A DNA stretch of 35,349 bases from IMG/VR virus record IMGVR_UViG_3300037294_000436, positions 1 through 35,349 of that record; one strand, written 5' to 3'. Origin of the DNA: a virus. Shown piece by piece: positions 22,398 through 30,302 of this stretch (its first letter is position 1; each line of letters opens with the position of its first letter). The translations under genes and the position numbers were made by a program. The notes beneath the pieces were generated by a model. The model searched no databases, was not told the origin of the DNA, and saw only the letters and a list, made by a program, of their open reading frames with translations.

Positions 22398-24835
22398 TAC
22401 ATGCCCCTCCGGCCCATGGAGACCGCGCGGGCGATATCGGCCGCGACCTGTGTGCGGCTCTGACGGAAGCTCTCGACGTCGCGCGCGTTGATGTTGACCG
22501 TGACGCCACCGCCACCGCCGCCGCCGTAGCCCCGTGCCTCACGCCGGGAGAGCACGCGCTCGCCCCGCTGCAGGATCGCCGGGACCTCGTCCGATTTCAG
22601 GCCGGCCCAGCCACCCTCGTGCATCCGGGGTGCGTTGGCGAAGGCCATCGCAGGAACCATGCGGGAGGAGGCAGCGCCACCGACCATGCCGCCAGAGTGG
22701 AAGATGCCCGCGAAGATGCCGCCGAGCCCGCCTAGCGCGCCGCCGAGGGCGTTGGCGATGGGCCCGAGGATGAATTTGCGCGCGCCCAGCTTCGCGAGAT
22801 CAGCCAGCAGCGAGGTGACCAGATCAAGGAAGTCGAGCTTGCCGGTTTTCACGAAGTTGCCGATGGCGTCCTCGGCGCTCTGGAAAGCGCCCACCAAGGC
22901 GTTGCCGATATCCCCAGCAATATCGCGGGAGCGCTCGTAGTATTCCGCCAGCGTGTCCGCGACCTTCTGCCAGCCGGTGGCGGCAGTCTCGGCACCCTCA
23001 GCCGCATCTGCGCCCGCCTGCTTTGCTGCTCCACCCGCGCGGCCTGCCTGTTCCTCGGTGTCCTCAAGCGCGCCGTTGAAGCGGTCGGCGGAGTCCGCGG
23101 CGCTTTCGAGCGCGTCAGCACCTTCCTCGCCAGTGTTGGAGACCGCGTCCTTGAGCGCCTGCCACGCGGTCATGGGGCGCGAGGCCGCATCCGACAGCAT
23201 ACCCGCAGCCTCTGAATAGCCGGAGGCCCGCCCGCGCGCGTCATCCGCCATGCCACCGAAGAGGTTCGGCGAGTCGACGTAGGTTCGACCCATTGCGGCG
23301 CTGAAGGCTTCACCAGCTGCATTGCCTGCTGCTGTGGCTGCGCCCGCAAACGGATTTTCAGCCCTGCCGAGCTCAATGGGGTCCAACAGGCCCAGGCTCA
23401 GTCCACCTTCAGGCTGCATCCAGTCTGGCAGCGAGGACAGCGCGCTGTTCAGCCCGCTTAGGAAATTGTTGATCTGGGTCACGACGCCGTTCAGCATCCA
23501 CTCGATCCCACTGATCAGGCTGTTCGCAGCTTGAAAAGCAAAGTCGCCGATTGCAGCGGGCAGACTGCCCCAGATCGCCTTGACCGCGTCAAACGCACCT
23601 TGGAACGTCCCGACCGCGCTGTTGCCCCAGTCCACCACCGCGTCGGTCGCGCCCTGCAGGCCATCGTAGATCACCGCCTGCGCTCCGGCCCATCCGGATT
23701 CTACGCGCGCCCAAGCTGCGCTTGCGCTCAGCGACACACGGTTCCAGACCTCGACCGCCACGTCCTTCAGCAGGCTCATGGCGTTGCCGAAGCCGCCCGC
23801 ACCGGCAACAAGGCGCGTGAACTGATAGACCAGTTCGCCCGCGCCGACGATCAGCGCCCCGATCCCGGTTCGGATCAGCGCGCCGCGCAGAATCACCAGC
23901 GTAGTGGCGAGGCCTTTCACCGACAGCGCCGCAACAGCGAGCCCAGCCACCCAGCGGCCAGCGAGGAAGGCAGCAAATGTGGTGGCGTATGTCGTCAGCC
24001 GACCGAGGTTTGCGAACAGGCCCTGAATGGCCATGCCCAGTGGCCCAGTGGTGCGCGCCATGGCCGCCATGGCCTCCGCGACAGCCTCGAGCGCGGGTGC
24101 CGCAGCCACCGCCAGCTGGTTCGAGATGCCGCGCCAGATCAGACCGAGGCGCGAGATTGCGTCGTTCGTGCGCTCGATCTGGTCGGCGTCCTGCTCCGAG
24201 ACGACGACGCCGAAGTCCCGCACGTCTTGCGTGGCTTGGCGCAGGGTCGCGGTGTCGATCCGCGACATGGCGATCGAGCCTTCCTCGCCGAAGATTTGCC
24301 CTGCCACGGCGGCGCGCTCGGCCTCCGGCACGAACTCCGTCATGGCAGCGGACACCGCCGCGATCCGCTGATCGAGCGGCATGCCCATGAGGGTTTCGGC
24401 CGAGAGGTTCAGCCGGTCTAGCGCGGCCGCAGCGGGCCCACCAGACGCTGCGGCTTGGCTGAGGCGCCGGGTCATGTCCTTGGTGGCCTGCTCGATCCCG
24501 GACATGGAGACGCCAGCAAGCTCGCCCGCGCGCTCGAGGACCTGCAGGCTTTCGACAGTCGTGCCAAGCGACTGCGCCAGCTTCGCCTGCGCATCGACGG
24601 TCTGCAGCCCGGAGCGGACAAGGGCGACACCGGCAGCTGCAACAGCAGCGCCAGCAGCCGCCGCGAAAATGCGCGCGCGGCGGGTGAAGGCCGCAAGGCG
24701 TACGTTGGCTGCGTCGACCTCGGTCGAGAGGCGGCGCATACCACGGCCGCCCGCTTCCCCGACGCCCTGCAGCTCCGCCTTGACCTGTCGTCCGCCCACG
24801 GCCGCGAGCCGCACGAACACGCGCTTTTCACTCAT
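22397..24835 (-). CDS. Tape measure protein
   Basis: The 812-residue protein sets tail length. The N-terminus has a helical region with Ala-rich hydrophobic stretches (55-75). A long helical body follows, with hydrophobic segments around 270-340 (LAGRWVAGLAVAALSVKGLA, then GIGALIVGAG). The C-terminus is lambda gpH-like: FLDLVTSLLADLAKLGARKF, then GGLGGIFAGIFHSGGMVGG, and LQRGERVLSRREA. At the usual 0.15 nm per residue the tail would be roughly 120 nm (inference). The start overlaps the end of the frameshifted chaperone extension by eight bases. Confidence 0.92.
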   Translation of the reverse strand: MSEKRVFVRLAAVGGRQVKAELQGVGEAGGRGMRRLSTEVDAANVRLAAFTRRARIFAAAAGAAVAAAGVALVRSGLQTVDAQAKLAQSLGTTVESLQVLERAGELAGVSMSGIEQATKDMTRRLSQAAASGGPAAAALDRLNLSAETLMGMPLDQRIAAVSAAMTEFVPEAERAAVAGQIFGEEGSIAMSRIDTATLRQATQDVRDFGVVVSEQDADQIERTNDAISRLGLIWRGISNQLAVAAAPALEAVAEAMAAMARTTGPLGMAIQGLFANLGRLTTYATTFAAFLAGRWVAGLAVAALSVKGLATTLVILRGALIRTGIGALIVGAGELVYQFTRLVAGAGGFGNAMSLLKDVAVEVWNRVSLSASAAWARVESGWAGAQAVIYDGLQGATDAVVDWGNSAVGTFQGAFDAVKAIWGSLPAAIGDFAFQAANSLISGIEWMLNGVVTQINNFLSGLNSALSSLPDWMQPEGGLSLGLLDPIELGRAENPFAGAATAAGNAAGEAFSAAMGRTYVDSPNLFGGMADDARGRASGYSEAAGMLSDAASRPMTAWQALKDAVSNTGEEGADALESAADSADRFNGALEDTEEQAGRAGGAAKQAGADAAEGAETAATGWQKVADTLAEYYERSRDIAGDIGNALVGAFQSAEDAIGNFVKTGKLDFLDLVTSLLADLAKLGARKFILGPIANALGGALGGLGGIFAGIFHSGGMVGGAASSRMVPAMAFANAPRMHEGGWAGLKSDEVPAILQRGERVLSRREARGYGGGGGGGVTVNINARDVESFRQSRTQVAADIARAVSMGRRGM

Positions 24836-25148
24836 TCTGCCCTCCGATCCGTTCGTTGACTCGTTTCACCATCACCGCCTCGATTTCGGGCAGCATCTCC
24901 ATCGCCGCGAGGCCGTTCACGCCCAGCGCCCGCGCCATCGCCAGCGCGGCTCCCATGTCCCAGCCGAGGATTGTCTGCTGCGTTGCCCGCAGCTGGCCGC
25001 CGAGGCGCCCGACGAGGTCCCAGACCTGCACGCCCTCGAACGTCCATGGCCTGTTCAATCGCGCCGGGCACTCCGGGCACGGGCCTTGGCAGGCTTCGCA
25101 GTACCGGTCGCCCCCGCTGAAGTGCCAGTCAGCGAGAGCGCGGAGACG
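24828..25148 (-). CDS. Frameshift extension of the tail assembly chaperone (G-T type)
   Basis: This frame has no start codon with protein-like sequence behind it. It is reached by a -1 slip at the AAAAAAC heptamer (25148-25154) within the chaperone gene. The fused product would be 115 residues from 25492-25148 plus 106 from this frame, 221 in total. The extension begins RLRALADWHFSGGDRYCEAC, has a four-Cys knuckle C-x2-C-x3-C-x2-C (CEACQGPCPEC), and ends in a conserved helical block (VWDLVGRLGGQLRATQQTIL, then MEMLPEIEAVMVKRVNERIG). In lambda the equivalent T part binds the tail tube while the G part binds the tape measure. It overlaps the tape measure start by eight bases. Confidence 0.85.
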   Translation of the reverse strand, partial: RLRALADWHFSGGDRYCEACQGPCPECPARLNRPWTFEGVQVWDLVGRLGGQLRATQQTILGWDMGAALAMARALGVNGLAAMEMLPEIEAVMVKRVNERIGGQNE

Positions 25149-25492
25149 TTTTTTTCCTGTTCCAGAATCAACGCCTTTGCGACGTAGCCCTCCTGGAATG
25201 CCTCGAAGATCGGCCAGATATTGAGCAGGGCGTCGATGCCTTCCGGAGAGAGGTCGAGCGTCTCGCCGTCCTCGTCGCCGACGCCTTCCCATTCCAGCAC
25301 GGCGCGCCGCGCCAGAGCCTTGGCGAAGACCAGGGCGCGGTCCTCGTTCGTCGCGCCCTCGGGAAGGGCCTCGATGGTGGGATCGTTTCGGGTCGTCACC
25401 ATCAGTGCAGTGGTGAGCGGGAGCATTCGCACCCGCACGCCAGGGGCGAGATCAAGCCAGCGCGGCGCATTTGAGAGGTCAAGCTTGAGCAT
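25055..25492 (-). CDS. Tail assembly chaperone, short form (G-like)
   Basis: The 145-residue cytoplasmic protein starts MLKLDLSNAPRWLDLAPGV. It has a compact N-terminal beta part and a helical middle (RALVFAKALARRAVLEWEGV, then LSPEGIDALLNIWPIFEAFQ), then a low-complexity basic Ala/Lys/Arg tail that is made only if ribosomes do not slip at 25148-25154. Size and position between tail tube and tape measure are as in other siphophages. The ATG at 25492 is two bases from the tail tube stop. It helps the tape measure and tail tube assemble and is absent from the finished virion in known systems. Confidence 0.88.
   Translation of the reverse strand: MLKLDLSNAPRWLDLAPGVRVRMLPLTTALMVTTRNDPTIEALPEGATNEDRALVFAKALARRAVLEWEGVGDEDGETLDLSPEGIDALLNIWPIFEAFQEGYVAKALILEQEKNVSALSLTGTSAGATGTAKPAKARARSARRD
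25148..25154 (-). promoter_or_regulatory. Slippery heptamer for programmed -1 frameshift
   Basis: On the minus strand the sequence A-AAA-AAC lies exactly in the chaperone frame (GAA AAA AAC, codons 113-115), the classic X-XXY-YYZ slip site. A stem-loop follows about 13 bases downstream (CGCTGA and TCAGCG, loop eight bases). A -1 slip enters the open frame ending at 24828. Confidence 0.88.
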
Positions 25493-25494
25493 GA

Positions 25495-26436
25495 TCAGTA
25501 GTCCGCCACATCGTTGATGAGCTTGACGGTGCACATGCGGCCGATGACCGCGTCCTTTGCCGCCTGCCAGTCGAATGTTGCCTGCACGCCCTGCGGCCCG
25601 CCGATCTCGACGCGCGGGCGCGGCAGATAGACAGAGTGCACGGTGAAAGTCAGGCTTTCGCCGCTCGCGAGGCTGTATGCGAACTCAAGCTCGCAGTCAG
25701 TGCCATCGATCGCTTGGGTCATGAGGGTGGTGTCAGCGAAGCGCACCTCCATGCTGCCGCTGAGCGCCGCCATCGAGGGGTCGGCACCATCGATCTTGCC
25801 GTCCGCCCGGATCGTCTCGATGCGATCAAGGTTGTTGGCATAGGTGATCTGGGTCGAGACCACGTTGCCCAGCGCCACGCCTTCACGCTTGATCGAGCCA
25901 TTGAAGTGCCCGAAGCGCAGCAGGCTGATATCGGCAGGCGTGCCCCCGCCCGTGGTGGTTGCCGGGGTTTCGCCCTGCGCCACGAGGCTCACGGAGGCGG
26001 TCAGCAGGCCAGAGCGCTGCATCTGCCAGGACAGTTGGTCCACCACGCAGCCCGCGTACATCGCGAAGCGCGGCACCTCGGGCATGCCGATCTCGATTGC
26101 GAGGCTCGGAAGGGTCCAGCCGCCCGAGCGGAACTCATGGGTGTAGGGAGCCTCCGCGCCGGTCGTGGTCGGATCACCGAACGCCGCCTTCAGCCAGTAG
26201 CCAAAGCCGTTCGCGTCAATCGGGACGACCACATCGCCATCGGCGGTCAGCGCGTCCTTGATCGGCGCGAGCGGATCCCGGCCATAGCCGAGAAGCTCTG
26301 ACTCGAGCAGTGGTTGCTCCGCGCCAAGCGTCGAGCTGGCGAAGGGCATCTTGAAATAGCCGCTCGCAGGCGGCGTGCCGTAGACGGATTCGTAGGCGAG
26401 CGCCATCTGCGCCCGCGCTCCTTGTGCGCGTGCCAT
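25495..26436 (-). CDS. Phage tail tube protein
   Basis: This 313-residue protein starts MARAQGARAQMALAYESVYG, then FKMPFASSTLGAEQPLLESE: the opening of the Phage tail tube (TTP_4-like) family in alphaproteobacterial phages. The body is beta-rich (VSLVAQGETPATTTGGGTPA, then SMEVRFADTTLMTQAIDG), as expected for a ring-forming tube subunit. It sits between the tail terminator-like gene and the chaperone, the standard place for the major tail protein. Confidence 0.9.
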   Translation of the reverse strand: MARAQGARAQMALAYESVYGTPPASGYFKMPFASSTLGAEQPLLESELLGYGRDPLAPIKDALTADGDVVVPIDANGFGYWLKAAFGDPTTTGAEAPYTHEFRSGGWTLPSLAIEIGMPEVPRFAMYAGCVVDQLSWQMQRSGLLTASVSLVAQGETPATTTGGGTPADISLLRFGHFNGSIKREGVALGNVVSTQITYANNLDRIETIRADGKIDGADPSMAALSGSMEVRFADTTLMTQAIDGTDCELEFAYSLASGESLTFTVHSVYLPRPRVEIGGPQGVQATFDWQAAKDAVIGRMCTVKLINDVADY

Positions 26437-26457
26437 GTCCTGTGTTCCTTTCGTGGT

Positions 26458-26892
26458 TCAGAGAAGGGGATCAGCGGTCCCGTAAGTGAGGACGACCGGA
26501 ATGGTCGCGGCCTTGAAGCCTTCGGCTCCCTCAATGGCCAGATTGATCGGGGCAGGTGCTTCCCCGATGGCGTAGTCGCATAGGCCGCCCAGCGTGCGGT
26601 CCGCATTGATGGCCGCGTGGATGGCCAGCTTCAGAGCGTCGAACGCGGCCTCGCGCGCAGCCTCTTGGCCCTCGACCACCACGTCGACCTCGGCGCGGTG
26701 CTCGTAGACGTAGAGGGGCGGCGACATGAGTGCCTCCGGCGTGCCCGGGTTTCCGTCGCGCAGGACCATCACGCCCGCGGCGGGGATGCGCTCAGGCAGC
26801 ACCGCATTGCGCAGCAGCTTGGCCCCGGTAGGAAGTGTCGCAGCGAGCGCCGCGTTGAGCGCCTGAAGAACGGCTTCGCTCTTGCTGGGCAT
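26458..26892 (-). CDS. Tail terminator-like protein (gpU-type position)
   Basis: The 144-residue protein begins MPSKSEAVLQALNAALAATL, then PERIPAAGVMVLRDGNPG and a strand-rich core (YEHRAEVDVVVEGQ, LKLAIHAAINADRTLGG). Relatives in alphaproteobacterial phages are sometimes labelled acyl-CoA transferase in databases, which this sequence does not support. Size and position fit a tail terminator capping the tail tube. The ATG overlaps the DUF6441 stop as TGATG. Confidence 0.75.
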   Translation of the reverse strand: MPSKSEAVLQALNAALAATLPTGAKLLRNAVLPERIPAAGVMVLRDGNPGTPEALMSPPLYVYEHRAEVDVVVEGQEAAREAAFDALKLAIHAAINADRTLGGLCDYAIGEAPAPINLAIEGAEGFKAATIPVVLTYGTADPLL

Positions 26893-27521
26893 CAGGTGCC
26901 TTCCTTCCAGTTCGAGACGATCAGGCCCGGCAGACGGCTCGCCCAGGATTCGCCATCACGGGCGAGGTCGAGCCGCCTGCGCAGATTGACCTGCGGCACA
27001 AGGATGAAGATCGGAACCGTCGCGACGCCGCGCCCGGTCTTGGACCGGGAGGCCACCGCGCGGCCCTTGGTGTTTAGGCGCGATTCCGCGACCAAGAGGC
27101 TCGGCGCGCCGCGGCGATATACAAACCGCAGCCGCAGGCCGGTCCGCTGTTCCCAGCCGCCCGGCGTGATCCGCTTGTTTCCGACACCCTTGGCACCAGC
27201 CGCGGGCGTGGGGATCGCGAGATAGAAGCCGTTCTTGGACCGGATCAGTGCGCCCCGCTCGAAAGCGCCGATAGGCTCCGGCGCGTTTGTCCAGACCATC
27301 GTCGCCGCGTTCAGCGAGTCCATGCCCTTGGGATAGACCGCCGAGCGGATGGTGCGGGCGAGGCGCGTGCCCAGCCCGGCGCCGAGGATTTGTCCGCGCC
27401 AGTCGTTCTTGAGACCTGTTCCGGCCTCCGCCATGGCGCGGGAAACGGCGCGCTCGCCATCGGCGGTGACCTCGCGCATCTGCTCGGCGATATCGCCGAT
27501 GATGTTGAGGTCCATCCTCAC
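26892..27521 (-). CDS. DUF6441 family tail completion protein
   Basis: The 209-residue protein belongs to DUF6441: long N-terminal helices (IIGDIAEQMREVTADGERAV, then GLKNDWRGQIL), then LGTRLARTIRSAVYP and, near the end, VPQVNLRRRLDL. It takes the place of the lambda gpZ-like neck protein. I used GTG 27521, which overlaps the preceding stop as GTGA; an in-frame ATG at 27515 is equally possible. Confidence 0.85.
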   Translation of the reverse strand: MRMDLNIIGDIAEQMREVTADGERAVSRAMAEAGTGLKNDWRGQILGAGLGTRLARTIRSAVYPKGMDSLNAATMVWTNAPEPIGAFERGALIRSKNGFYLAIPTPAAGAKGVGNKRITPGGWEQRTGLRLRFVYRRGAPSLLVAESRLNTKGRAVASRSKTGRGVATVPIFILVPQVNLRRRLDLARDGESWASRLPGLIVSNWKEGT

Positions 27522-27832
27522 AGTTGGCGCCCCTCGGCCGACCAGACCAGGCGCTCGCGGTCACGTACCGGCTCCGAGCGCACCTCGAAGACCTCGCTGG
27601 CGATCTCGATTGTGTCGCCCTTGGAGAGGCTCGGCACTTCCGAGACGCGCAGGTCGAGGGTCAGTGTATCCGTCACGAACCGGCTGTCGCCGAAGTTGGC
27701 CAGCTGGTCCGGTGCTTTCCGGATCACGCGCACGGGCACGCCGGAGCCTTCGCCGCCCGCCCGGTAGAGAGCGTCGACAGCCATGTTCGGGTCCTCAAAC
27801 AGGAGGTCGATGGAGGCGGCGAAGGCGTTCAT
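27518..27832 (-). CDS. Head-tail joining protein
   Basis: The 104-residue protein starts MNAFAASIDLLFEDPNMAVD; ALYRAGGEGSGVPVRVIRK and the end SEPVRDRERLVWSAEG are typical of small beta-barrel head-tail joining proteins related to lambda gpFII. It lies between the cement protein and the tail genes. Identity rests on pattern and position. Confidence 0.82.
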   Translation of the reverse strand: MNAFAASIDLLFEDPNMAVDALYRAGGEGSGVPVRVIRKAPDQLANFGDSRFVTDTLTLDLRVSEVPSLSKGDTIEIASEVFEVRSEPVRDRERLVWSAEGRQL

Positions 27833-27834
27833 GA

Positions 27835-28173
27835 TCAGGCCGTCACGCCCGCGCCGTTTAGGCGCACGCGACCGGTGGTCTCGCCAGCGCCCGAGCCGAC
27901 AGCAGCCACTGCCACGCCGATCAACTTGTTCGTGCTGGCGGTCGTGGTGCAGGCGGTGCCGGTCCAGTATACCAGCGCGCCCACGGTCCAGGCCTGCGAT
28001 CCTGGCTTGGGCAGATCATAGACACCGGCCAGATTGATGACGCCCTGCGCGCCGTTGGCGATCGCACCGGCCGCCACGCCGAACAGGCTGCCGACGAGGA
28101 CACCGGCGCCCGACGCAATGTCGGCACCGGCAGTGATGGTGAGCGTATCGCCCGCCGCTACAAAGTTCTTCAT
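27835..28173 (-). CDS. DUF2190 family capsid cement/decoration protein
   Basis: The 112-residue protein starts MKNFVAAGDTLTITAGADIA, then GAGVLVGSLFGVAAGAIANG and NLAGVYDLPK: the DUF2190 pattern. Family members decorate and stabilise the outside of the capsid. It directly follows the capsid gene, separated by a GC-rich hairpin, and is probably made in high amounts. Confidence 0.9.
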   Translation of the reverse strand: MKNFVAAGDTLTITAGADIASGAGVLVGSLFGVAAGAIANGAQGVINLAGVYDLPKPGSQAWTVGALVYWTGTACTTTASTNKLIGVAVAAVGSGAGETTGRVRLNGAGVTA

Positions 28174-28203
28174 GGGGTTTCTCCCGCTGAGTGTGAGGTG
28201 GGA

Positions 28204-28227
28204 GCCGGGCCCGGTGGTGGGCCCGGC
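28204..28227 (-). other. GC-rich mRNA hairpin after the capsid gene
   Basis: A 9-bp perfect stem (GCCGGGCCC / GGGCCCGGC, loop of six) lies 12 bases after the capsid stop, with no T run. It may protect the capsid message from 3' decay or adjust expression relative to downstream genes. Confidence 0.6.
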
Positions 28228-28239
28228 GTCAGTTCAGGC

Positions 28240-30297
28240 TCATGCCGGAGCAGCGCCCGCGTTCTTGAACAGGCCGCGCCAGTCGATCGCCTTTGCGGCG
28301 AAGTCGTGCCGCGCCTTGATCTCCATGCCGTCGACCTCGAAGCCCATCCGGGTTTCGGTGAAGACGCCTTCCTGGCCGTCGAGGTACGCGTATTCGACCG
28401 TGTCGATGCGCGACGGATCGGCGGCGAGGAACCATGGGTCCTGACCGGACGCCGGGATGAGGCGCGGTTCCTCGATCACCTGCATGCGGCCCGCGTACGG
28501 GTTCACATCGGCGGTGCTCGAGGGCGTGGTTGCAGTGATCTGCTTGCGGGCCTCGACCGAGCGCTGACCTGGCGGCACGATGATGTACTGCGGCAGGATG
28601 CTGATCTTGCGACCCTCGATCCCAGTCTGCTGCGCGAACTTGCGGTAGGCTTCCGACAGCGAGGTTTCACCGATCACCGAAGCGGTGCCGAGGTTGCCGT
28701 GGTCGGCGTGGAACAGCGCCACCGTGTCAGCCATCGCCGGGTTCTGCATCAGGATCGCATAGACGATGTCCGATTCCAGATCGGCCGCCGAAGCACCGAA
28801 CGCAGCCGGGACGCGGGTGAAGGCGTCCAGGTCGTCGTTGATCAGCGTCTGGCGCGTGATCGAGACGATCCGGCCATAGGTCGCCAGCGCGTAGACCTCT
28901 TTGGCCTCGCCGATGGTCCCGTACTGGAACTCACCGGATTCGAGCACCTTCTCGAGGTCGGGCGCACCGCCCAGCTGCGTGCGCTGCACCGGCTTGAAGT
29001 CGGTGATCGTCGCGCGCCGCGCCCAGGCGCCGAACGTGCGCGGGGTGCCGTCGTAGGCCGCGCGCAGCGTCTTGTTCGCGACGTTCGCGAGGATCGCGGG
29101 GAAGTCGCTGGTCGAGTGGTAGCCGACCGAGGCGCGCGCCTGGAAGGCAAGACCAGCCAGTTCCATCTTTGACATGCCGCGCGTGCTGACACCAGCGCGG
29201 TCGAGGGCGTGGCGAGCCATCTCGATCAGCGACAGGCCACGGAATTCCCGCCCGTTCGCGGTCATCTCGTGCCGACCGGGGTTGTGGCGGTGCATCAGCG
29301 CCTCGGTCATGGCGTCGCGGTACTGCACCTCGCGCTCGCCGGTGCCGCGCGCCTGCGCGGGTGCCAGCTCGGCGGTGCGGCCAGCCGGATCGGTCTCGAC
29401 CAGCTTGTCGAGGATTTGCGAGCGGGCCTGATCGAGCGAAACGCCGTCACGGATCAGCTGATCGCGGAAGGTGGCGTCCAGGCCGTGCCGGGAGCAGAGC
29501 GTGCCGATCTCGGCCGAGCGGGTGCGCTCTTCGGCGCGGATCGCATCGGCGCCGATCACCGGCGCTTGCGCGGCGGCGGGCGACGCGGCGGTTTGGGCGG
29601 CGCGGGTCTGCTGGCCCGTGTCGGTGCGGACGGCCGTCGTTTCATCACCGGCCGCATTGGGGTTGTCTTTGGGCATCACTGCCTCCTTTCCAGAAGCCGC
29701 CTGTGCGGCAAGGGTATCGCGCCGGGTGATGACGCAGGGGTTGCGGGTCTCTCGTCCAGATTGCTCCGAGCGGATTGTCGCGCCGGGATCGGCGGGCATT
29801 GCGACCGCCGAAATCTCAAAGGGTTCCCAATCGACGGCGCGCCACAGCTCGCGGGCGCCGTCCTTCTTGGTGATCTCGTAGCGGTGCACGCGGTAGCCCA
29901 CCGAGACCTTGTTGATGGTGCGCTCGAGGATGCGCTGAATGGCGGGTGCCGCGTCCTCGGCGCTGGTGAGGCGGATTTTCGCGGTGCCTTGGCCGTTCTC
30001 GACGCGCACGGAGCCCGGCACGACCGATCCGAGGACATTGGCCACACCGCCCCAAGTCTGGTGGCTGTCGAGGAAGGGCGCGCCGTCGTTGAGGCGGTCG
30101 AGCCGGATCGAGTTTCCATCGACCAGTAGTTCTTCGTCATACTCGACGCGGTTGTCCCATCCTTCCCAGCGCACGCGCTGGACCATGGCGCCAGTCGTCC
30201 AGATGATATCGATGGTGCGCTCGGCCTCGTTGATGGTGTCGGCGCGCACCGTCGCCTCCCGCCCGATGAGGGGCAGGTCCAAGGTGTCTCTCGGCAT
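28240..30297 (-). CDS. Prohead protease / major capsid protein fusion
   Basis: The fusion has 685 residues. Residues 1-175 form an S78-like prohead protease: H79 in FLDSHQTWGG and S132 in INKVSVGYRV, the block LWRAVDWEPFEISAVAMPAD ending it. A linker of about 100 residues, rich in Ala, Thr and Gln, follows (TTAVRTDTGQQTRAAQTAAS). From about 245 comes a scaffold-like helical part and then the major capsid protein of the Mu gpT-related family: RNPAMADT-type shell region, FHADHGNLGTASVIGETSLS (near 565), IEGRKISILPQYIIVPPG, and the C-terminal DPSRIDTVEYAYLDGQEGVF. Self-cleavage would release mature capsid. Five bases separate it from the portal stop. Confidence 0.93.
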   Translation of the reverse strand: MPRDTLDLPLIGREATVRADTINEAERTIDIIWTTGAMVQRVRWEGWDNRVEYDEELLVDGNSIRLDRLNDGAPFLDSHQTWGGVANVLGSVVPGSVRVENGQGTAKIRLTSAEDAAPAIQRILERTINKVSVGYRVHRYEITKKDGARELWRAVDWEPFEISAVAMPADPGATIRSEQSGRETRNPCVITRRDTLAAQAASGKEAVMPKDNPNAAGDETTAVRTDTGQQTRAAQTAASPAAAQAPVIGADAIRAEERTRSAEIGTLCSRHGLDATFRDQLIRDGVSLDQARSQILDKLVETDPAGRTAELAPAQARGTGEREVQYRDAMTEALMHRHNPGRHEMTANGREFRGLSLIEMARHALDRAGVSTRGMSKMELAGLAFQARASVGYHSTSDFPAILANVANKTLRAAYDGTPRTFGAWARRATITDFKPVQRTQLGGAPDLEKVLESGEFQYGTIGEAKEVYALATYGRIVSITRQTLINDDLDAFTRVPAAFGASAADLESDIVYAILMQNPAMADTVALFHADHGNLGTASVIGETSLSEAYRKFAQQTGIEGRKISILPQYIIVPPGQRSVEARKQITATTPSSTADVNPYAGRMQVIEEPRLIPASGQDPWFLAADPSRIDTVEYAYLDGQEGVFTETRMGFEVDGMEIKARHDFAAKAIDWRGLFKNAGAAPA

Positions 30298-30302
30298 GTG
30301 GG

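Noticed and set aside
28198-29172. 324-codon plus-strand frame opposite the capsid gene
   Set aside because: Antisense shadow of the capsid fusion; no ribosome site.
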